Shown here piece by piece: positions 25,415 through 34,822 of a stretch of 64,000 bases of DNA. The DNA is from SFLA01 sp045595785 (GTDB taxonomy: Bacteria; Bacillota; Clostridia; Oscillospirales; CAG-382): contig JAZOBE010000014.1 in NCBI GenBank assembly GCA_045595785.1, positions 1 through 64,000 on the forward strand. Reading direction: 5' to 3'. Within the stretch, counting starts at the first letter, position 1. Every line of letters begins with the position of its first letter. Both the position numbers and the translations under genes were made by a program. The notes beneath the pieces are model-generated. The model saw only the letters and a list, made by a program, of their open reading frames with translations. It made no database searches and was not told the DNA's origin.

Positions 25415-28400
25415 ACGGTTTTACAAACAGTTCGCAAAGGTAGCCTTTACGGAAATACATAAAGAAATATTGGACGTTGCGTCCGATTACAAGCTGCAGG
25501 TAGACAAAGCCGGAAACGGCTTAAGGCTGGAGCTTTGTTTCCCTGTGCCCGTAAAAGCAGAGAGAATGTTTGAACTTGAAGATATCATCGCGTCAAGCCT
25601 CAAATTAAATTACTGTATCGTCCTGCCTATATATCCTTCAGGCACCTTCGCTACCGACTATATGCCGGAGCTTGTAAAAATGTATGCCCGTATGGAAAAT
25701 ATCGCTTTGGGCAGGGGCGGTATGGATAAATATACTTATTCCTATGACCGTGAGCAGGCGAGGGTAGTAATAAAGCTTCGCAGCGGAATGTCCGCACTTC
25801 TTATGGATGCGGCAAACGCAGGCAAGTTCTTTTCCGGCTGTATAAAGAGCCAGTTTGAGCAGGATATCGAGTTTGTTTTTGAGGAAACTCCTGCTGATGA
25901 CAGTGTGCGTATCGCCGCCGAGGAGGAATTGCAGAAAAAAGCAAAGGTGGATTACGCCGAGTATCTTGAGACGCATAAGCCTCCCGAAATCGAGGAAAAA
26001 TCAAGCTTTTTCAAAACCGTTGAGGACGACGGAGACATTTACGAAATAGGCGGAACGAAAATCGGAAACATGCATTTCGACCTTTCCGAGCGCGCTCCCA
26101 TATTCAAGGAGGTCATCCGCAAGGAGCCCTTCCCCATTAAGGAGATAAAGGTTGAAGCCCACGTTGGTGATAACGGCAGGGCGTATTCCAAAAAAACACC
26201 CGTTTGCATCTGCGGCGAGATGTTCCAGATAGAGGACAAGGAATCCCGCGACGGAAGCAAGATAAACTATAAAGCTTATATGACCGACGGAGAGGCGTCC
26301 GTCATTTTCAGATTTTCCGTAGGTAAGGACGAGGCGGATTTTGCCCCTCCCAAGCCCGGAACAGCCATTTTGCTGGAGGGCAAGGCGGCGTATGACGATT
26401 TTGAAAAGGAAACCGTCATAAGAGCTGAAAAGATAAACAAGATAAAGCGTCTCCGCCGTAAGGATAACCATCCCCGTAAGCGTACCGAGCTGCATCTGCA
26501 CACAAGTATGTCTGCCAACGATGCACTTTCCGATCCCGAGGCTGTTATGGCAACTGCATCCGCCTGGGGCTGGAACGCTGTGGCTATAACCGACCACGGT
26601 AACGTGCAGGCGTATCCCATGATAATGAAGGCACGCAAAAAATATCCAGATGTTAAGCCTATTTACGGTATGGAGGGATATCTGGTAGACGATACCGCCC
26701 GCGCAGTTTTCGGCGTGAAAAGCGGTGTGGACTACAGCTTTGAGGAAAGCGAATTTATTATTTTTGATATAGAGACTACGGGCCTTTCCCCCGTAGACTG
26801 CGGCATTACAGAAATCGGCGCGTCACTTTATAAGGGCGGAGAGATACTTGCCACCTTCGGCACCTACGTTGACCCCGAAATGCCTATTCCCGAAAACATT
26901 ACCCGTCTTACGGGCATATCTGCGGAGACCGTGGCAGGCGCACCCAAAACAAAAGAGGCGGTTGAAAAATTCCTTGAATTTGCAGGGGACAGAATGCTTG
27001 TCGCCCACAACGCCAATTTTGACGTGGGATTTATCCGCAAGGCATGTGAAAAGTACAAGATAAAGTTTAATAACCCTTATCTTGATACTCTGCCGCTTTC
27101 CCGTTATATAAATTCCGAGCTTAATAAGCATACCCTTGATTCTATCGGTAATTATTTTAACCTCGGTGAATTCAACCACCACCGCGCCACCGACGATACG
27201 GCGATGCTCGCCGCCATCTTCACTTGTATGACGGACAAGCTCCGCAGGCAGGGCGTGCGTAACATAGAGGAAATGAATATGGCGATGGCTGCCAGCAGCG
27301 ACCCCAAGAAGCTGCGGTCATACCACGTCACTATTCTGGTGCAGAATTCTGCGGGTCTCCGCAATCTGTATCAGCTTATATCCCAGTCTTATCTGGATTT
27401 TTACCACCGCAACCCCCGTATACCAAAAACCGTTCTCGCCGCTCACAGAGAGGGACTTATCATCGGCTCTGCTTGTGAGGCAGGGGAGCTGTTCAGAGGT
27501 ATTCTGGACGGAAAAGCTAATTCCGAGCTTATGCGGATTGCGGATTTTTACGATTATTTCGAGATAATGCCAAAGGCCAACAACTCCTTCCTTGTAGAAG
27601 AAGGCACTCTTTCGGATTACGGCAGACTTGAAGAGATAAACAAGCAAATCCTCAGCATAGCAGACAAAAAGAAAAAGCCGGTCTGCGCTACGGGAGACGC
27701 TCATTTTATCGATCCCGACGACGAGATATACCGTCAGATAATGCAGGTGGGACTTAAGTATAAGGACGCAATGCACGAAAGCAAGCTGTATCTGCGTACC
27801 ACCAAGGAAATGCTTGACGAGTTCGCATATCTGGGCGACAGAGTCGAGGAGGTCGTTATCGACAACCCTGCCAAGATCGCCGATATGATCGACGGAAGCA
27901 TAAAGCCTATTCCCGACGGCACCTATACTCCCGAGATCGAGGGTGCGGAGGAAGAGCTTATTACCTCCTGCCGTCAGACCGCTATGGAGTGGTACGGCTA
28001 TGAGGGCGAGGTTCCCGAGATAGTTTCCGCCCGTCTTGACAGAGAGCTGGGCTCAATTATCAAAAACGGCTTTGCCGTGCTGTACGTTATAGCAAGAAAG
28101 CTGGTGCTCAATTCCGAGCGCGCCGGATATCTTGTCGGCTCCCGAGGCTCGGTTGGCTCTTCGGTAGTTGCCACCTTCTCGGGTGTGTCCGAGGTTAACC
28201 CGCTGCCGCCCCATTACCGCTGTCCCCATTGTAAATACAGCGAGTGGTTTACCGACGGCTCTGTGGGTAGTGGATTTGACTTGCCTGATAAGATCTGCCC
28301 CAAGTGCGGAGAGACAATGATTTCCGACGGACACGATATCCCCTTTGAGACCTTCCTGGGCTTCCACGGCGAAAAGGCGCCTGATATCGACCTTAACTTC

Positions 28401-29816
28401 TCTTCGGACAACCAGTCCGAGGCGCATCATTATACCGAAGTCCTCTTCGGCAAAGAAAATATTTTCCGTGCAGGTACCGTTGGTACCATCGCTTCAAAGA
28501 CTGCATACGGTTACGTTAAAAAGTTTTTGGAGGAGCAGGGAAAGACACTTTCCAAAGCCGAGGAAAACCGTCTTGTAAACGGTCTTGTAGGCGTAAAGCG
28601 TACGACGGGACAGCACCCCGGCGGTATCGTGGTTATCCCCAAGCAGTACGAGATATACGATTTCACTCCCGTACAGCATCCTGCGGATAAGGATGATTCG
28701 GGTGTTATTACCACCCACTTCGCGTTCGAATACCTTCACGATACTCTGCTAAAGCTTGATATTCTGGGACACGACGTTCCCACCATTTATAAATGGCTGG
28801 AGACCTTTACCGGAAAAGACGTCCGCACCGTTCCCATGAACGACCGCGCTACCATGGAGCTTTTTGAATCTACCCGTCCGCTGGGCGTTACGCCTGACCA
28901 GATCGGGTCGGATTTCGGCACCTTCGGCTTGCCCGAGTGCGGTACGCCTTACGTTCGTGAAATGATACGTGACGCGCACCCCACCAAATTTTCCGATCTT
29001 TTGCAGCTTTCGGGACTTTCCCACGGAACGGGAATATGGCTGGGCAACGGTCAGGAGCTTATCAAAAACGGCACCTGCACCATTTCCGAGATAATCGGTA
29101 CCCGTGACAGTATAATGGTTTACCTTATGTACGCAGGCGTGGAAAAGGAAAGCGCGTTTAAGATAATGGAGTTTGTCCGTAAAAACAAAAAAGGACTTCC
29201 CATTCCCGAGCCTATGGTAGAGACTATGCGTGCTTCCGGCGTTCCCGAGTGGTATATTGAATCCCTTGCCAAGATACGTTACATGTTCCCCAAAGCCCAC
29301 GCCGCCGCATATATGATATCGGCAATACGTCTGGGCTGGTATAAGGTCCACGAGCCGTTGGCGTTCTATGCCACCTATTTCACTGTAAAATGCTCCAAGA
29401 ACGCAGGCTTTGACAGCGAGCTGGCTCTGTCCTCTCCCTCTGTCATATCCAAGCGTATTGAGGAATTGGAGGCGCTTAACGATACCACAGCCAAGGACGA
29501 AGATACCATTACCGTAATGCAGATGGTGCGTGAGATGTACGCGAGAGGAATATCCTTCCTGCCCGTTGACGTGTATAAGTCGGAGGCGTACGTTTTCAAG
29601 CCCGAGGACGGCAAGATACGTCTGCCCTTGTCTGCTTTGAACGGATTGGGCGATACTGCGGCTGAAAATATTTATAAGACCATACACGAAACCGATTGCG
29701 CCACCTTAGAGGAACTGCGTATTACCGCAGGACTTAATAAAAACGTGGTGGAGATACTAAAAACCAACAACTGTTTGGGAGATCTTCCCGAAACAGATCA
29801 GCTATCCTTGTTTTAG
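25407..29816 (+). CDS. polC: DNA polymerase III alpha subunit, PolC type
   Basis: A 1469-residue Gram-positive replicase. Domain order: N-terminal NTD with an OB fold (to about 340), PHP domain with ELHLHTSMS and WNAVAITDHGNVQA, an inserted DnaQ-like proofreading exonuclease (FIIFDIETTGLSPVDCGITEIG at about 451), then the C-family polymerase core (YLVGSRGSVGSSVVA, EKAPDIDLNFS), a zinc-binding CPHC...CPKCG pair near 940-970 and the C-terminal helix-hairpin-helix-like tail. The terminal QLSLF is the beta-clamp binding peptide. Overlaps ispG by 8 bases. Confidence 0.98.
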   Translation: MIERFYKQFAKVAFTEIHKEILDVASDYKLQVDKAGNGLRLELCFPVPVKAERMFELEDIIASSLKLNYCIVLPIYPSGTFATDYMPELVKMYARMENIALGRGGMDKYTYSYDREQARVVIKLRSGMSALLMDAANAGKFFSGCIKSQFEQDIEFVFEETPADDSVRIAAEEELQKKAKVDYAEYLETHKPPEIEEKSSFFKTVEDDGDIYEIGGTKIGNMHFDLSERAPIFKEVIRKEPFPIKEIKVEAHVGDNGRAYSKKTPVCICGEMFQIEDKESRDGSKINYKAYMTDGEASVIFRFSVGKDEADFAPPKPGTAILLEGKAAYDDFEKETVIRAEKINKIKRLRRKDNHPRKRTELHLHTSMSANDALSDPEAVMATASAWGWNAVAITDHGNVQAYPMIMKARKKYPDVKPIYGMEGYLVDDTARAVFGVKSGVDYSFEESEFIIFDIETTGLSPVDCGITEIGASLYKGGEILATFGTYVDPEMPIPENITRLTGISAETVAGAPKTKEAVEKFLEFAGDRMLVAHNANFDVGFIRKACEKYKIKFNNPYLDTLPLSRYINSELNKHTLDSIGNYFNLGEFNHHRATDDTAMLAAIFTCMTDKLRRQGVRNIEEMNMAMAASSDPKKLRSYHVTILVQNSAGLRNLYQLISQSYLDFYHRNPRIPKTVLAAHREGLIIGSACEAGELFRGILDGKANSELMRIADFYDYFEIMPKANNSFLVEEGTLSDYGRLEEINKQILSIADKKKKPVCATGDAHFIDPDDEIYRQIMQVGLKYKDAMHESKLYLRTTKEMLDEFAYLGDRVEEVVIDNPAKIADMIDGSIKPIPDGTYTPEIEGAEEELITSCRQTAMEWYGYEGEVPEIVSARLDRELGSIIKNGFAVLYVIARKLVLNSERAGYLVGSRGSVGSSVVATFSGVSEVNPLPPHYRCPHCKYSEWFTDGSVGSGFDLPDKICPKCGETMISDGHDIPFETFLGFHGEKAPDIDLNFSSDNQSEAHHYTEVLFGKENIFRAGTVGTIASKTAYGYVKKFLEEQGKTLSKAEENRLVNGLVGVKRTTGQHPGGIVVIPKQYEIYDFTPVQHPADKDDSGVITTHFAFEYLHDTLLKLDILGHDVPTIYKWLETFTGKDVRTVPMNDRATMELFESTRPLGVTPDQIGSDFGTFGLPECGTPYVREMIRDAHPTKFSDLLQLSGLSHGTGIWLGNGQELIKNGTCTISEIIGTRDSIMVYLMYAGVEKESAFKIMEFVRKNKKGLPIPEPMVETMRASGVPEWYIESLAKIRYMFPKAHAAAYMISAIRLGWYKVHEPLAFYATYFTVKCSKNAGFDSELALSSPSVISKRIEELEALNDTTAKDEDTITVMQMVREMYARGISFLPVDVYKSEAYVFKPEDGKIRLPLSALNGLGDTAAENIYKTIHETDCATLEELRITAGLNKNVVEILKTNNCLGDLPETDQLSLF

Positions 29817-29828
29817 GAGTGATATAAT

Positions 29829-30308
29829 ATGAAAACAAAACTTCTTTCCATTATTGAAAAAAATCCCCTTTTGTCCGCCGATGAGCTTGCCGCTATGCTG
29901 GACGTTTCTGTTGACACAGTCAACGAAATGCTTGAGGATTGCCGCCGTGACGGTATTATTCTCGGTATAAAGACTATCATCAACTGGGATAAGACGGACA
30001 GAGAAAGCGTTTCCGCTTTTATCGAGCTTAAGACTGTTCCTCAGAGAGACAAGGGCTTTGACGCGGTGGCAGAGAGAGTTGCCCGCTTTAACGAGGTAAA
30101 AAGCGTGTTCCTTATGTCCGGAGCATACGACCTTGCGGTGCTTGTTGAATGCCGCACCATGCGTGATGTGGCTGTGTTTGTGGCTGAACAGCTTGCCACT
30201 ATCGAAGGCGTTACCGCTACCGCTACCCATTTTATTATGGAGCGCTATAAGGATTTCGGCGTTACCTTTGAAAATGACACCGTGGACTTGAGAGGTAACG
30301 GCTGGTAA
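29829..30308 (+). CDS. Lrp/AsnC family transcriptional regulator
   Basis: A 159-residue regulator: an N-terminal winged helix-turn-helix (NPLLSADELAAMLDVSVDTVNEML) and a C-terminal RAM effector-binding domain (VKSVFLMSGAYDLAVLVECR). Lrp-type proteins respond to amino acids. Its stop codon overlaps the start of the aminotransferase gene by one base, a frequent Clostridia pairing, so it probably regulates that enzyme. Confidence 0.85.
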   Translation: MKTKLLSIIEKNPLLSADELAAMLDVSVDTVNEMLEDCRRDGIILGIKTIINWDKTDRESVSAFIELKTVPQRDKGFDAVAERVARFNEVKSVFLMSGAYDLAVLVECRTMRDVAVFVAEQLATIEGVTATATHFIMERYKDFGVTFENDTVDLRGNGW

Positions 30309-31474
30309 TGGACTATTCTTCTATACTTTCCAAAAGGGCTGTTTCCTTACAGCCCTCGGGAATACGCAAATTTTTCGATATGCTGGAGACAATGAAGGAC
30401 GTTATCGCCCTTACGGTAGGTCAGCCCGATTTTACCACTCCTTGGCATATCCGCGAGGCAGGTATCCGCTCTCTTGAGGAGGGCAGAACCTACTATACCT
30501 CTAACAGCGGTCTGTTTGAGCTGCGTGCGGAGCTTTCCAAGTACGCATCCCGCCGTTTTGACCTTACCTACGACCCCAAGGACGAAATTATCGTAACGGT
30601 AGGCGGCAGTGAGGCTATCGACCTTGCTCTCCGCGCTGTTATTGACCCCGGCGACGAGGTAATCGTGCCACAGCCTTCCTTTGTGTGCTACGACCCTCTG
30701 GTTACAATGGCGGCAGGAAATCCCGTCATTCTCCCTCTTAAAAAGGAAAACGGCTTCACCCTCACCGCAGAGGAACTGGAGTCCTGCATCACCCCTCGCA
30801 CAAAGGCGCTCATTTTGCCTTTCCCCAACAACCCTACCGGCTCTATTATGCGTAAAGAACAGCTTGAAGCGGTTGCAAAGGTGGCAATAAAGCACAATCT
30901 TGTTGTCATTTCCGATGAGATATATGCAGAGCTTACTTATGGCGAAAAGCACGTTTCCATCGCTTCTATTGACGGTATGCGTGAGCGCACTATCGTTGCA
31001 AACGGCTTTTCCAAGGCTTATGCAATGACAGGCTGGCGTTTGGGCTATACTCTCGCTCCCCGCGAAATAACCGCGCAAATGCACAAAATTCACCAGTACG
31101 GTATAATGTGCGCGCCCACCACCGCACAGTACGCCGCAGTTGAGGCTGTTAAAAACGGCGACGGCGATATTGAATATATGCGCGATGAATATAACGGCAG
31201 ACGCAGACTTATCGTAAAGGGCTTGAAGGAAGCGGGTATCGACTGCATGATGCCCGAGGGCGCGTTTTACGTCTTTGCCGATATTTCCCGTTTCGGAATG
31301 TCTTCTCAAGAGTTTTGCGAAAGACTTCTGGCGGAAAAGGGTGTGGCAATAGTTCCCGGTACAGCCTTTGGCGAAAGCGGAGAGGGATATGCCCGTATCT
31401 CTTATGCATACTCCGCTTCCCACATCAAAAAGGCTATCGTACGTATTGATGAATTCGTAAAAGGGCTTAAATAA
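30308..31474 (+). CDS. Class I/II PLP-dependent aminotransferase
   Basis: A 388-residue fold-type I aminotransferase close to aspartate/aromatic aminotransferases (PatA/AspC type). Supporting motifs are VGQPDFTTPWHI, YTSNSGLFELR, FPNNPTGSIM, ISDEIYAELTYG and the PLP lysine in NGFSKAYAMTGWRLGY (SKAYAM). Substrate not predictable. Its TAA overlaps the ispE start by one base. Confidence 0.93.
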   Translation: MDYSSILSKRAVSLQPSGIRKFFDMLETMKDVIALTVGQPDFTTPWHIREAGIRSLEEGRTYYTSNSGLFELRAELSKYASRRFDLTYDPKDEIIVTVGGSEAIDLALRAVIDPGDEVIVPQPSFVCYDPLVTMAAGNPVILPLKKENGFTLTAEELESCITPRTKALILPFPNNPTGSIMRKEQLEAVAKVAIKHNLVVISDEIYAELTYGEKHVSIASIDGMRERTIVANGFSKAYAMTGWRLGYTLAPREITAQMHKIHQYGIMCAPTTAQYAAVEAVKNGDGDIEYMRDEYNGRRRLIVKGLKEAGIDCMMPEGAFYVFADISRFGMSSQEFCERLLAEKGVAIVPGTAFGESGEGYARISYAYSASHIKKAIVRIDEFVKGLK

Positions 31475-32250
31475 TGACAGAAAAGGCTTATGCTAAAATA
31501 AATCTGTTTTTGTCGGTAGGCAAAAAGCGTGCCGACGGGTACCACGATATAGATACCGTAATGCACACCGTTTCTCTTTATGACGAGGTGGTGCTTGAAA
31601 AAAGCGATACTCTCCGCGTTGTATGCGATATGGATATTCCGGAAACGGATAACCTTGCATACAAGGCGGCGCAGGCGTCTTTCGCTTATACGGGCATTCG
31701 CCCCTCTGTGAAAATAACTATAAAAAAGCACCTTCCTTCTCAGGCAGGTATGGGCGGCGGAAGCGCAGATGCAGCGGCGGTACTCAGGGGACTTAACAAA
31801 ATGTATTCGGCTTCTCTGGATGTGCAGACCCTTGCCTCCATCGGCGCACCTCTCGGCGCAGATATCCCCTTTTGCGTGTACGGAGGAAAGGCTCGGTGCA
31901 GGGGTATCGGTGAAAAAATAACCCCTTTGGAAAAGGAGCGTCTGCATCTGGTCATCGTCAAGCCGGACGTGGCTTGTCCCACGGGAAAAATGTACGGTGA
32001 GCTTGACAATACGGAGAAGGAAGAGGTTCCCTATTCGGAGGGAGTATATTTCAATTCCTTTGATTCTGTCTGTCCTTTTCAGTGCAGGGAAGCAATTGAA
32101 AGATTAAAATCCCTCGGAGCGTCCGTTTCAATGCTCAGCGGAAGCGGAAGCGCGGTCTTCGGTGTTTTCGATACCGAGGAAACGGCAAAACGTACTGCAA
32201 AAGCGCTGGAAACAGAATATCCCTTTTCAGCCTATGCATATACTGTATAA
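31474..32250 (+). CDS. ispE: 4-diphosphocytidyl-2-C-methyl-D-erythritol kinase
   Basis: A 258-residue GHMP kinase of the MEP pathway. YAKINLFLSVGKKRADGYHDI at the N terminus and the ATP-binding PSQAGMGGGSADAAAVL loop are diagnostic; the C-terminal MLSGSGSAVFGVF is the second conserved glycine motif. It closes the plus-strand block that begins at pyrH; the tRNA-Ala promoter follows at once. Confidence 0.95.
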   Translation: MTEKAYAKINLFLSVGKKRADGYHDIDTVMHTVSLYDEVVLEKSDTLRVVCDMDIPETDNLAYKAAQASFAYTGIRPSVKITIKKHLPSQAGMGGGSADAAAVLRGLNKMYSASLDVQTLASIGAPLGADIPFCVYGGKARCRGIGEKITPLEKERLHLVIVKPDVACPTGKMYGELDNTEKEEVPYSEGVYFNSFDSVCPFQCREAIERLKSLGASVSMLSGSGSAVFGVFDTEETAKRTAKALETEYPFSAYAYTV

Positions 32251-32268
32251 AAACAAGGCAAATCGGCA

Positions 32269-32298
32269 TTGACAAAGAGTATAGGTCTATGTTATAAT
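32269..32298 (+). promoter_or_regulatory. Promoter for tRNA-Ala
   Basis: TTGACA (32269-32274), 18-bp spacer, TATAAT (32293-32298), ten bases before the mature tRNA 5' end. Confidence 0.85.
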
Positions 32299-32308
32299 TT
32301 GCCTCGAC

Positions 32309-32384
32309 GGGGCATTAGCGCAGCTGGGAGCGCACAACACTGGCAGTGTTGGGGTCACGGGTTCGAGTCCCGTATGCTCCACCA
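32309..32384 (+). tRNA. tRNA-Ala (anticodon GGC)
   Basis: Cloverleaf with acceptor GGGGCAT/ATGCTCC (one G-T pair), D-arm TAGCGCAGCTGGGAGCGC, anticodon stem AACAC/GTGTT with loop TGGCAG (GGC, reading GCC/GCT), T-loop GTTCGAGTC and encoded CCA. Confidence 0.96.
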
Positions 32385-32421
32385 GAAAACGACAGATTCC
32401 GACAGGAATCTGTCGTTTTCA
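32385..32421 (+). terminator. Terminator of tRNA-Ala
   Basis: Very long perfect stem: GAAAACGACAGATTCC pairs with GGAATCTGTCGTTTTC around GACA. Confidence 0.9.
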
Positions 32422-32424
32422 ACT

Positions 32425-32590
32425 AAGTGCGCCTTTCGGCGCGTGAAGTTTGCTTCGCAAGTGAAGTTGTCCTACGGACAGTGAAGTTTCTGCGGAAGTG
32501 AGTAGCGCACTTAACTTCACTTTGTGCGACAGCACAAAACTTCATTATGCCTTAGGCATAACTTTACATCGGCGTTAGCCGATACTTCAC
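32425..32590. repeat. Symmetrical array of short stem-loops separated by GTGAAGTT / AACTTCAC
   Basis: Left half: AAGTGCGC (32425-32432) and hairpins GCGCC/GGCGC, TTGC/GCAA and GTCC/GGAC, each followed by GTGAAGTT (near 32443, 32461 and 32481), then GCGCACTT (32505-32512), which pairs with the first AAGTGCGC. Right half: AACTTCAC (32513-32520) and hairpins TTTGTGC/GCACAAA, TATGCC/GGCATA and ATCGGC/GCCGAT, separated by ACTTCAT, ACTTTAC and ACTTCAC (32584-32590). The spacer motif is reverse-complemented between halves. Not coding. From 32591 to 32657 nothing else is recognised. The organisation is unlike a CRISPR array. Confidence 0.8.
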
Positions 32591-32657
32591 TAAAAACTGC
32601 AAGAGTTCAAATTCATACGCAAAACTGCCGAAAATATCTTTTTTGTAGCCCTTAGAC

Positions 32658-32735
32658 AAAAAATCCAAGTCGAAAGACTTGGATTTTTTTATCCAATCCG
32701 AAGGCTTGGCATGGCATCACGCACCGGCGTGCATA
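32658..32735 (+). repeat. Intergenic repeat, copy B (3' of tRNA-Ala)
   Basis: Hairpin with core AAGTCGAAAGACTT (arms AAAAATCCAAGT/ACTTGGATTTTT), then ATCCAATCCGAAGGCT and CATCACG. These are the same blocks, in the same order, as in the minus-strand repeat at 6666-6742. The hairpin with its T run could also act as a terminator. Confidence 0.7.
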
Positions 32736-32803
32736 TTTCCTGCGGATTTGCATATCTTTTGTATCTTTTTAACAATTTAGTTTGTAAATTCCTAATATTT
32801 TAG

Positions 32804-32832
32804 TTGCACAATTGAAAAAAATGTGTTATTCT
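32804..32832 (+). promoter_or_regulatory. Probable promoter for the pseudo-helicase gene
   Basis: TTGCAC (32804-32809), 17-bp spacer, TATTCT (32827-32832), about 40 bases before the start codon. Confidence 0.55.
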
Positions 32833-32873
32833 ATATCCGTATCAGTATCAATAGCTTTTGGAGGGATGTAAAA

Positions 32874-34766
32874 ATGAGCATAACCAAGTATTTTTTTGAT
32901 GCTCTCAGCAACGGAACCAGTCTTTACCCGTCTCTTGCGGGCGGTGTTCCCGTTAATTCCTACGATATACTTCAAGGTAAAATAAATTCGAACCGTTTTT
33001 CCGTCATTTCCGAGGATATGCGGCTTGCTTCGGATATGGACGTGCTTATCGTCGCAAAGGCAGTAAACACCTCTGTTGCAGGCGGTATATATTCGTCCTC
33101 CTCTCCGTCCATGCTTAAGGGATTGTATTATATCCCTGCAGTACTTCATACAGACGGAACCTTTTCCTTTACTCAAAACAGACTTCCTTATTTCAACGAG
33201 GAGTTCTTTGAAGGAGATATAATCTTCGGCAACAAACAGCGTGCGAACACGTACTTTGCCGCAAACCCCAGAATAATCTCCGCCATTTACGGCAACGGAA
33301 GCTGGGAAGCTTATATAAGACTTGCCACCGCTTATTTTGAGGAAGTGTGCGGCGTTCCTTATAACGAGTGTTATATTACAAACCGTGCAGACAACTCTTC
33401 CTTTATTCTGGATCAGAACTGTTATATGGTTCCCTCCCGTCCCGTAAAGGACACTAAGCCTATGCTTGGATTGTACGCCCGTATCTTTAAGGAAGAATGT
33501 CCCAACAAGCTTTACGGCGATCTTTGCAACGGTGTTGATGAGGACGTGTCCTTTATCACCCTCACCTCTGAGGAAAAGACGGATTTTATCTGCAAGGTTG
33601 CCACTAACTGGATAATCAATTCCGCCCTTGCAGCCACCCCTGCACGCCCCATCGTTATCGGAAGTGATATTTCTCCTTCTCTGCGTATTGCAGACGTTAA
33701 GGATGAATTGTTCTCATATTGGTCAGAGGTAAAGAGCAGTGTTCAGTCTCTCCCTGCATACAATACATCCTCCCTTTCCGCAGAAAGCGTATATGCAGGC
33801 TGTGCCCGCCGTTACGGAGTGTCCTTTTCCTCGGCTTCCGGCTGTATTGATCGTATTTATAAAGAGCTTTCCTCTCTGTCCGTTCTTAATGACAGAGTAG
33901 TAAACGAAATAAAGAACCACCCCGGCCTTGTTACCTTCCCTGTGAAGGAGGGCAAGCGCGTTACCTTCAACGCCGCACAGACAGTGCAAAAGTGCGAAGA
34001 AAAGGAAAAATTCCTTCGTGAGCGTAAAGGCGAGTGGGAGGCGTTTATTCAGCAGCTTCCCCGCAGAGTAAGAGCCTTTGGCGGTCTTGCTTCCGTAAGA
34101 GCAGAACGCGAGCGTGTGTTTACCGAGTTTATGGAGGAGGGCGACACGTTTATCAATGCGTCTATGACTCCCCAGCAGGTGCTTAACGCCTTTACCGAGG
34201 AGACAAAAAAGAACGCTTCTCTCATGAAAAAGACGGCGGCGAAGAAAAAGCTGCTGGACCTTATCGGTGAATACAGCGAATACGGCATCGACTTTTTCTC
34301 CGATGACGGAGATGACGACGTGTTCGAGTGCACCGAGCAGGATATCAACCGTCTTATTATGAAAAAGGTAACCCCCACAATGTTCTGGCTGGCAGTTCAT
34401 TATTACGAATGTCTGTGGGCATCTGACCCTGAGGGCAATCCTTATACCCTTTCCCCCGTGCTTATTGCCCCCTACCACAAGATAGCCGAGCAGTTTGACG
34501 AATTCGATTCTATCCCTCTTCTTATTCTCGACCACGCAGACAGCATCTCTCCCGAGTATGCCGCAGGTCTTTTCGCCCTTGCAAGAACGGCAATTCTCAT
34601 TTGTGACGGCGGCGAATCCGCTCCCGTACATACCATTCCCGCAGGTACGGATCCGCTTCTTGCAATACGCGCAGGAGCCGTGTCTTATGCCGATGAATTC
34701 AACACTCTCCGCGCAAAGGGACTTTCAGTTTCATCCTGCTCCGTAGCAGATTGCTTCCGCTCTTGA
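32874..34766 (+). CDS. Truncated, apparently inactive SF1 helicase-like (COG1112-type) protein
   Basis: A 630-residue intact frame with GGAGGG and an ATG at 32874. No standard motif is complete. The C-terminal part, however, follows the pattern of large AAA/SF1 helicases: MFWLAVHYYECLWA, then LLILDHADSISPEYAAGLF (residues about 549-567), then ILICDGG and APVHTIP. The family has LLIVDEAGQVSPE...FALAKRALVVGDTLQIEPV at the same positions. Here Walker B DEAG is DHAD (D553-D556) and GDxxQ is CDGGE (577-581). Residues 227-251 (FITLTSEEK to WIINSAL) correspond to the Walker A region but carry no GxxGxGKT. The protein ends shortly after, so the second helicase half is absent. The middle has a charged, possibly coiled segment (about 370-450). 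Likely a retained non-catalytic relic or scaffold; function unknown. Confidence 0.6.
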   Translation: MSITKYFFDALSNGTSLYPSLAGGVPVNSYDILQGKINSNRFSVISEDMRLASDMDVLIVAKAVNTSVAGGIYSSSSPSMLKGLYYIPAVLHTDGTFSFTQNRLPYFNEEFFEGDIIFGNKQRANTYFAANPRIISAIYGNGSWEAYIRLATAYFEEVCGVPYNECYITNRADNSSFILDQNCYMVPSRPVKDTKPMLGLYARIFKEECPNKLYGDLCNGVDEDVSFITLTSEEKTDFICKVATNWIINSALAATPARPIVIGSDISPSLRIADVKDELFSYWSEVKSSVQSLPAYNTSSLSAESVYAGCARRYGVSFSSASGCIDRIYKELSSLSVLNDRVVNEIKNHPGLVTFPVKEGKRVTFNAAQTVQKCEEKEKFLRERKGEWEAFIQQLPRRVRAFGGLASVRAERERVFTEFMEEGDTFINASMTPQQVLNAFTEETKKNASLMKKTAAKKKLLDLIGEYSEYGIDFFSDDGDDDVFECTEQDINRLIMKKVTPTMFWLAVHYYECLWASDPEGNPYTLSPVLIAPYHKIAEQFDEFDSIPLLILDHADSISPEYAAGLFALARTAILICDGGESAPVHTIPAGTDPLLAIRAGAVSYADEFNTLRAKGLSVSSCSVADCFRS

Positions 34767-34791
34767 CACGGTAAAAAAACTGTGTTATTAT
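34763..34791 (+). promoter_or_regulatory. Promoter of the solute-binding lipoprotein array
   Basis: TTGACA (34763-34768, overlapping the TGA stop of the preceding gene), 17-bp spacer, TATTAT (34786-34791), then GAAAGGA before the ATG at 34823. Confidence 0.75.
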
Positions 34792-34822
34792 TAGAATAAT
34801 AATATTGAAAGGATAAAATTCA

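Noticed and set aside
32425..32590. Possible CRISPR array
   Set aside because: The repeat unit is only about 8 bases, the spacers are self-complementary and the motif changes orientation halfway. No cas genes are near.
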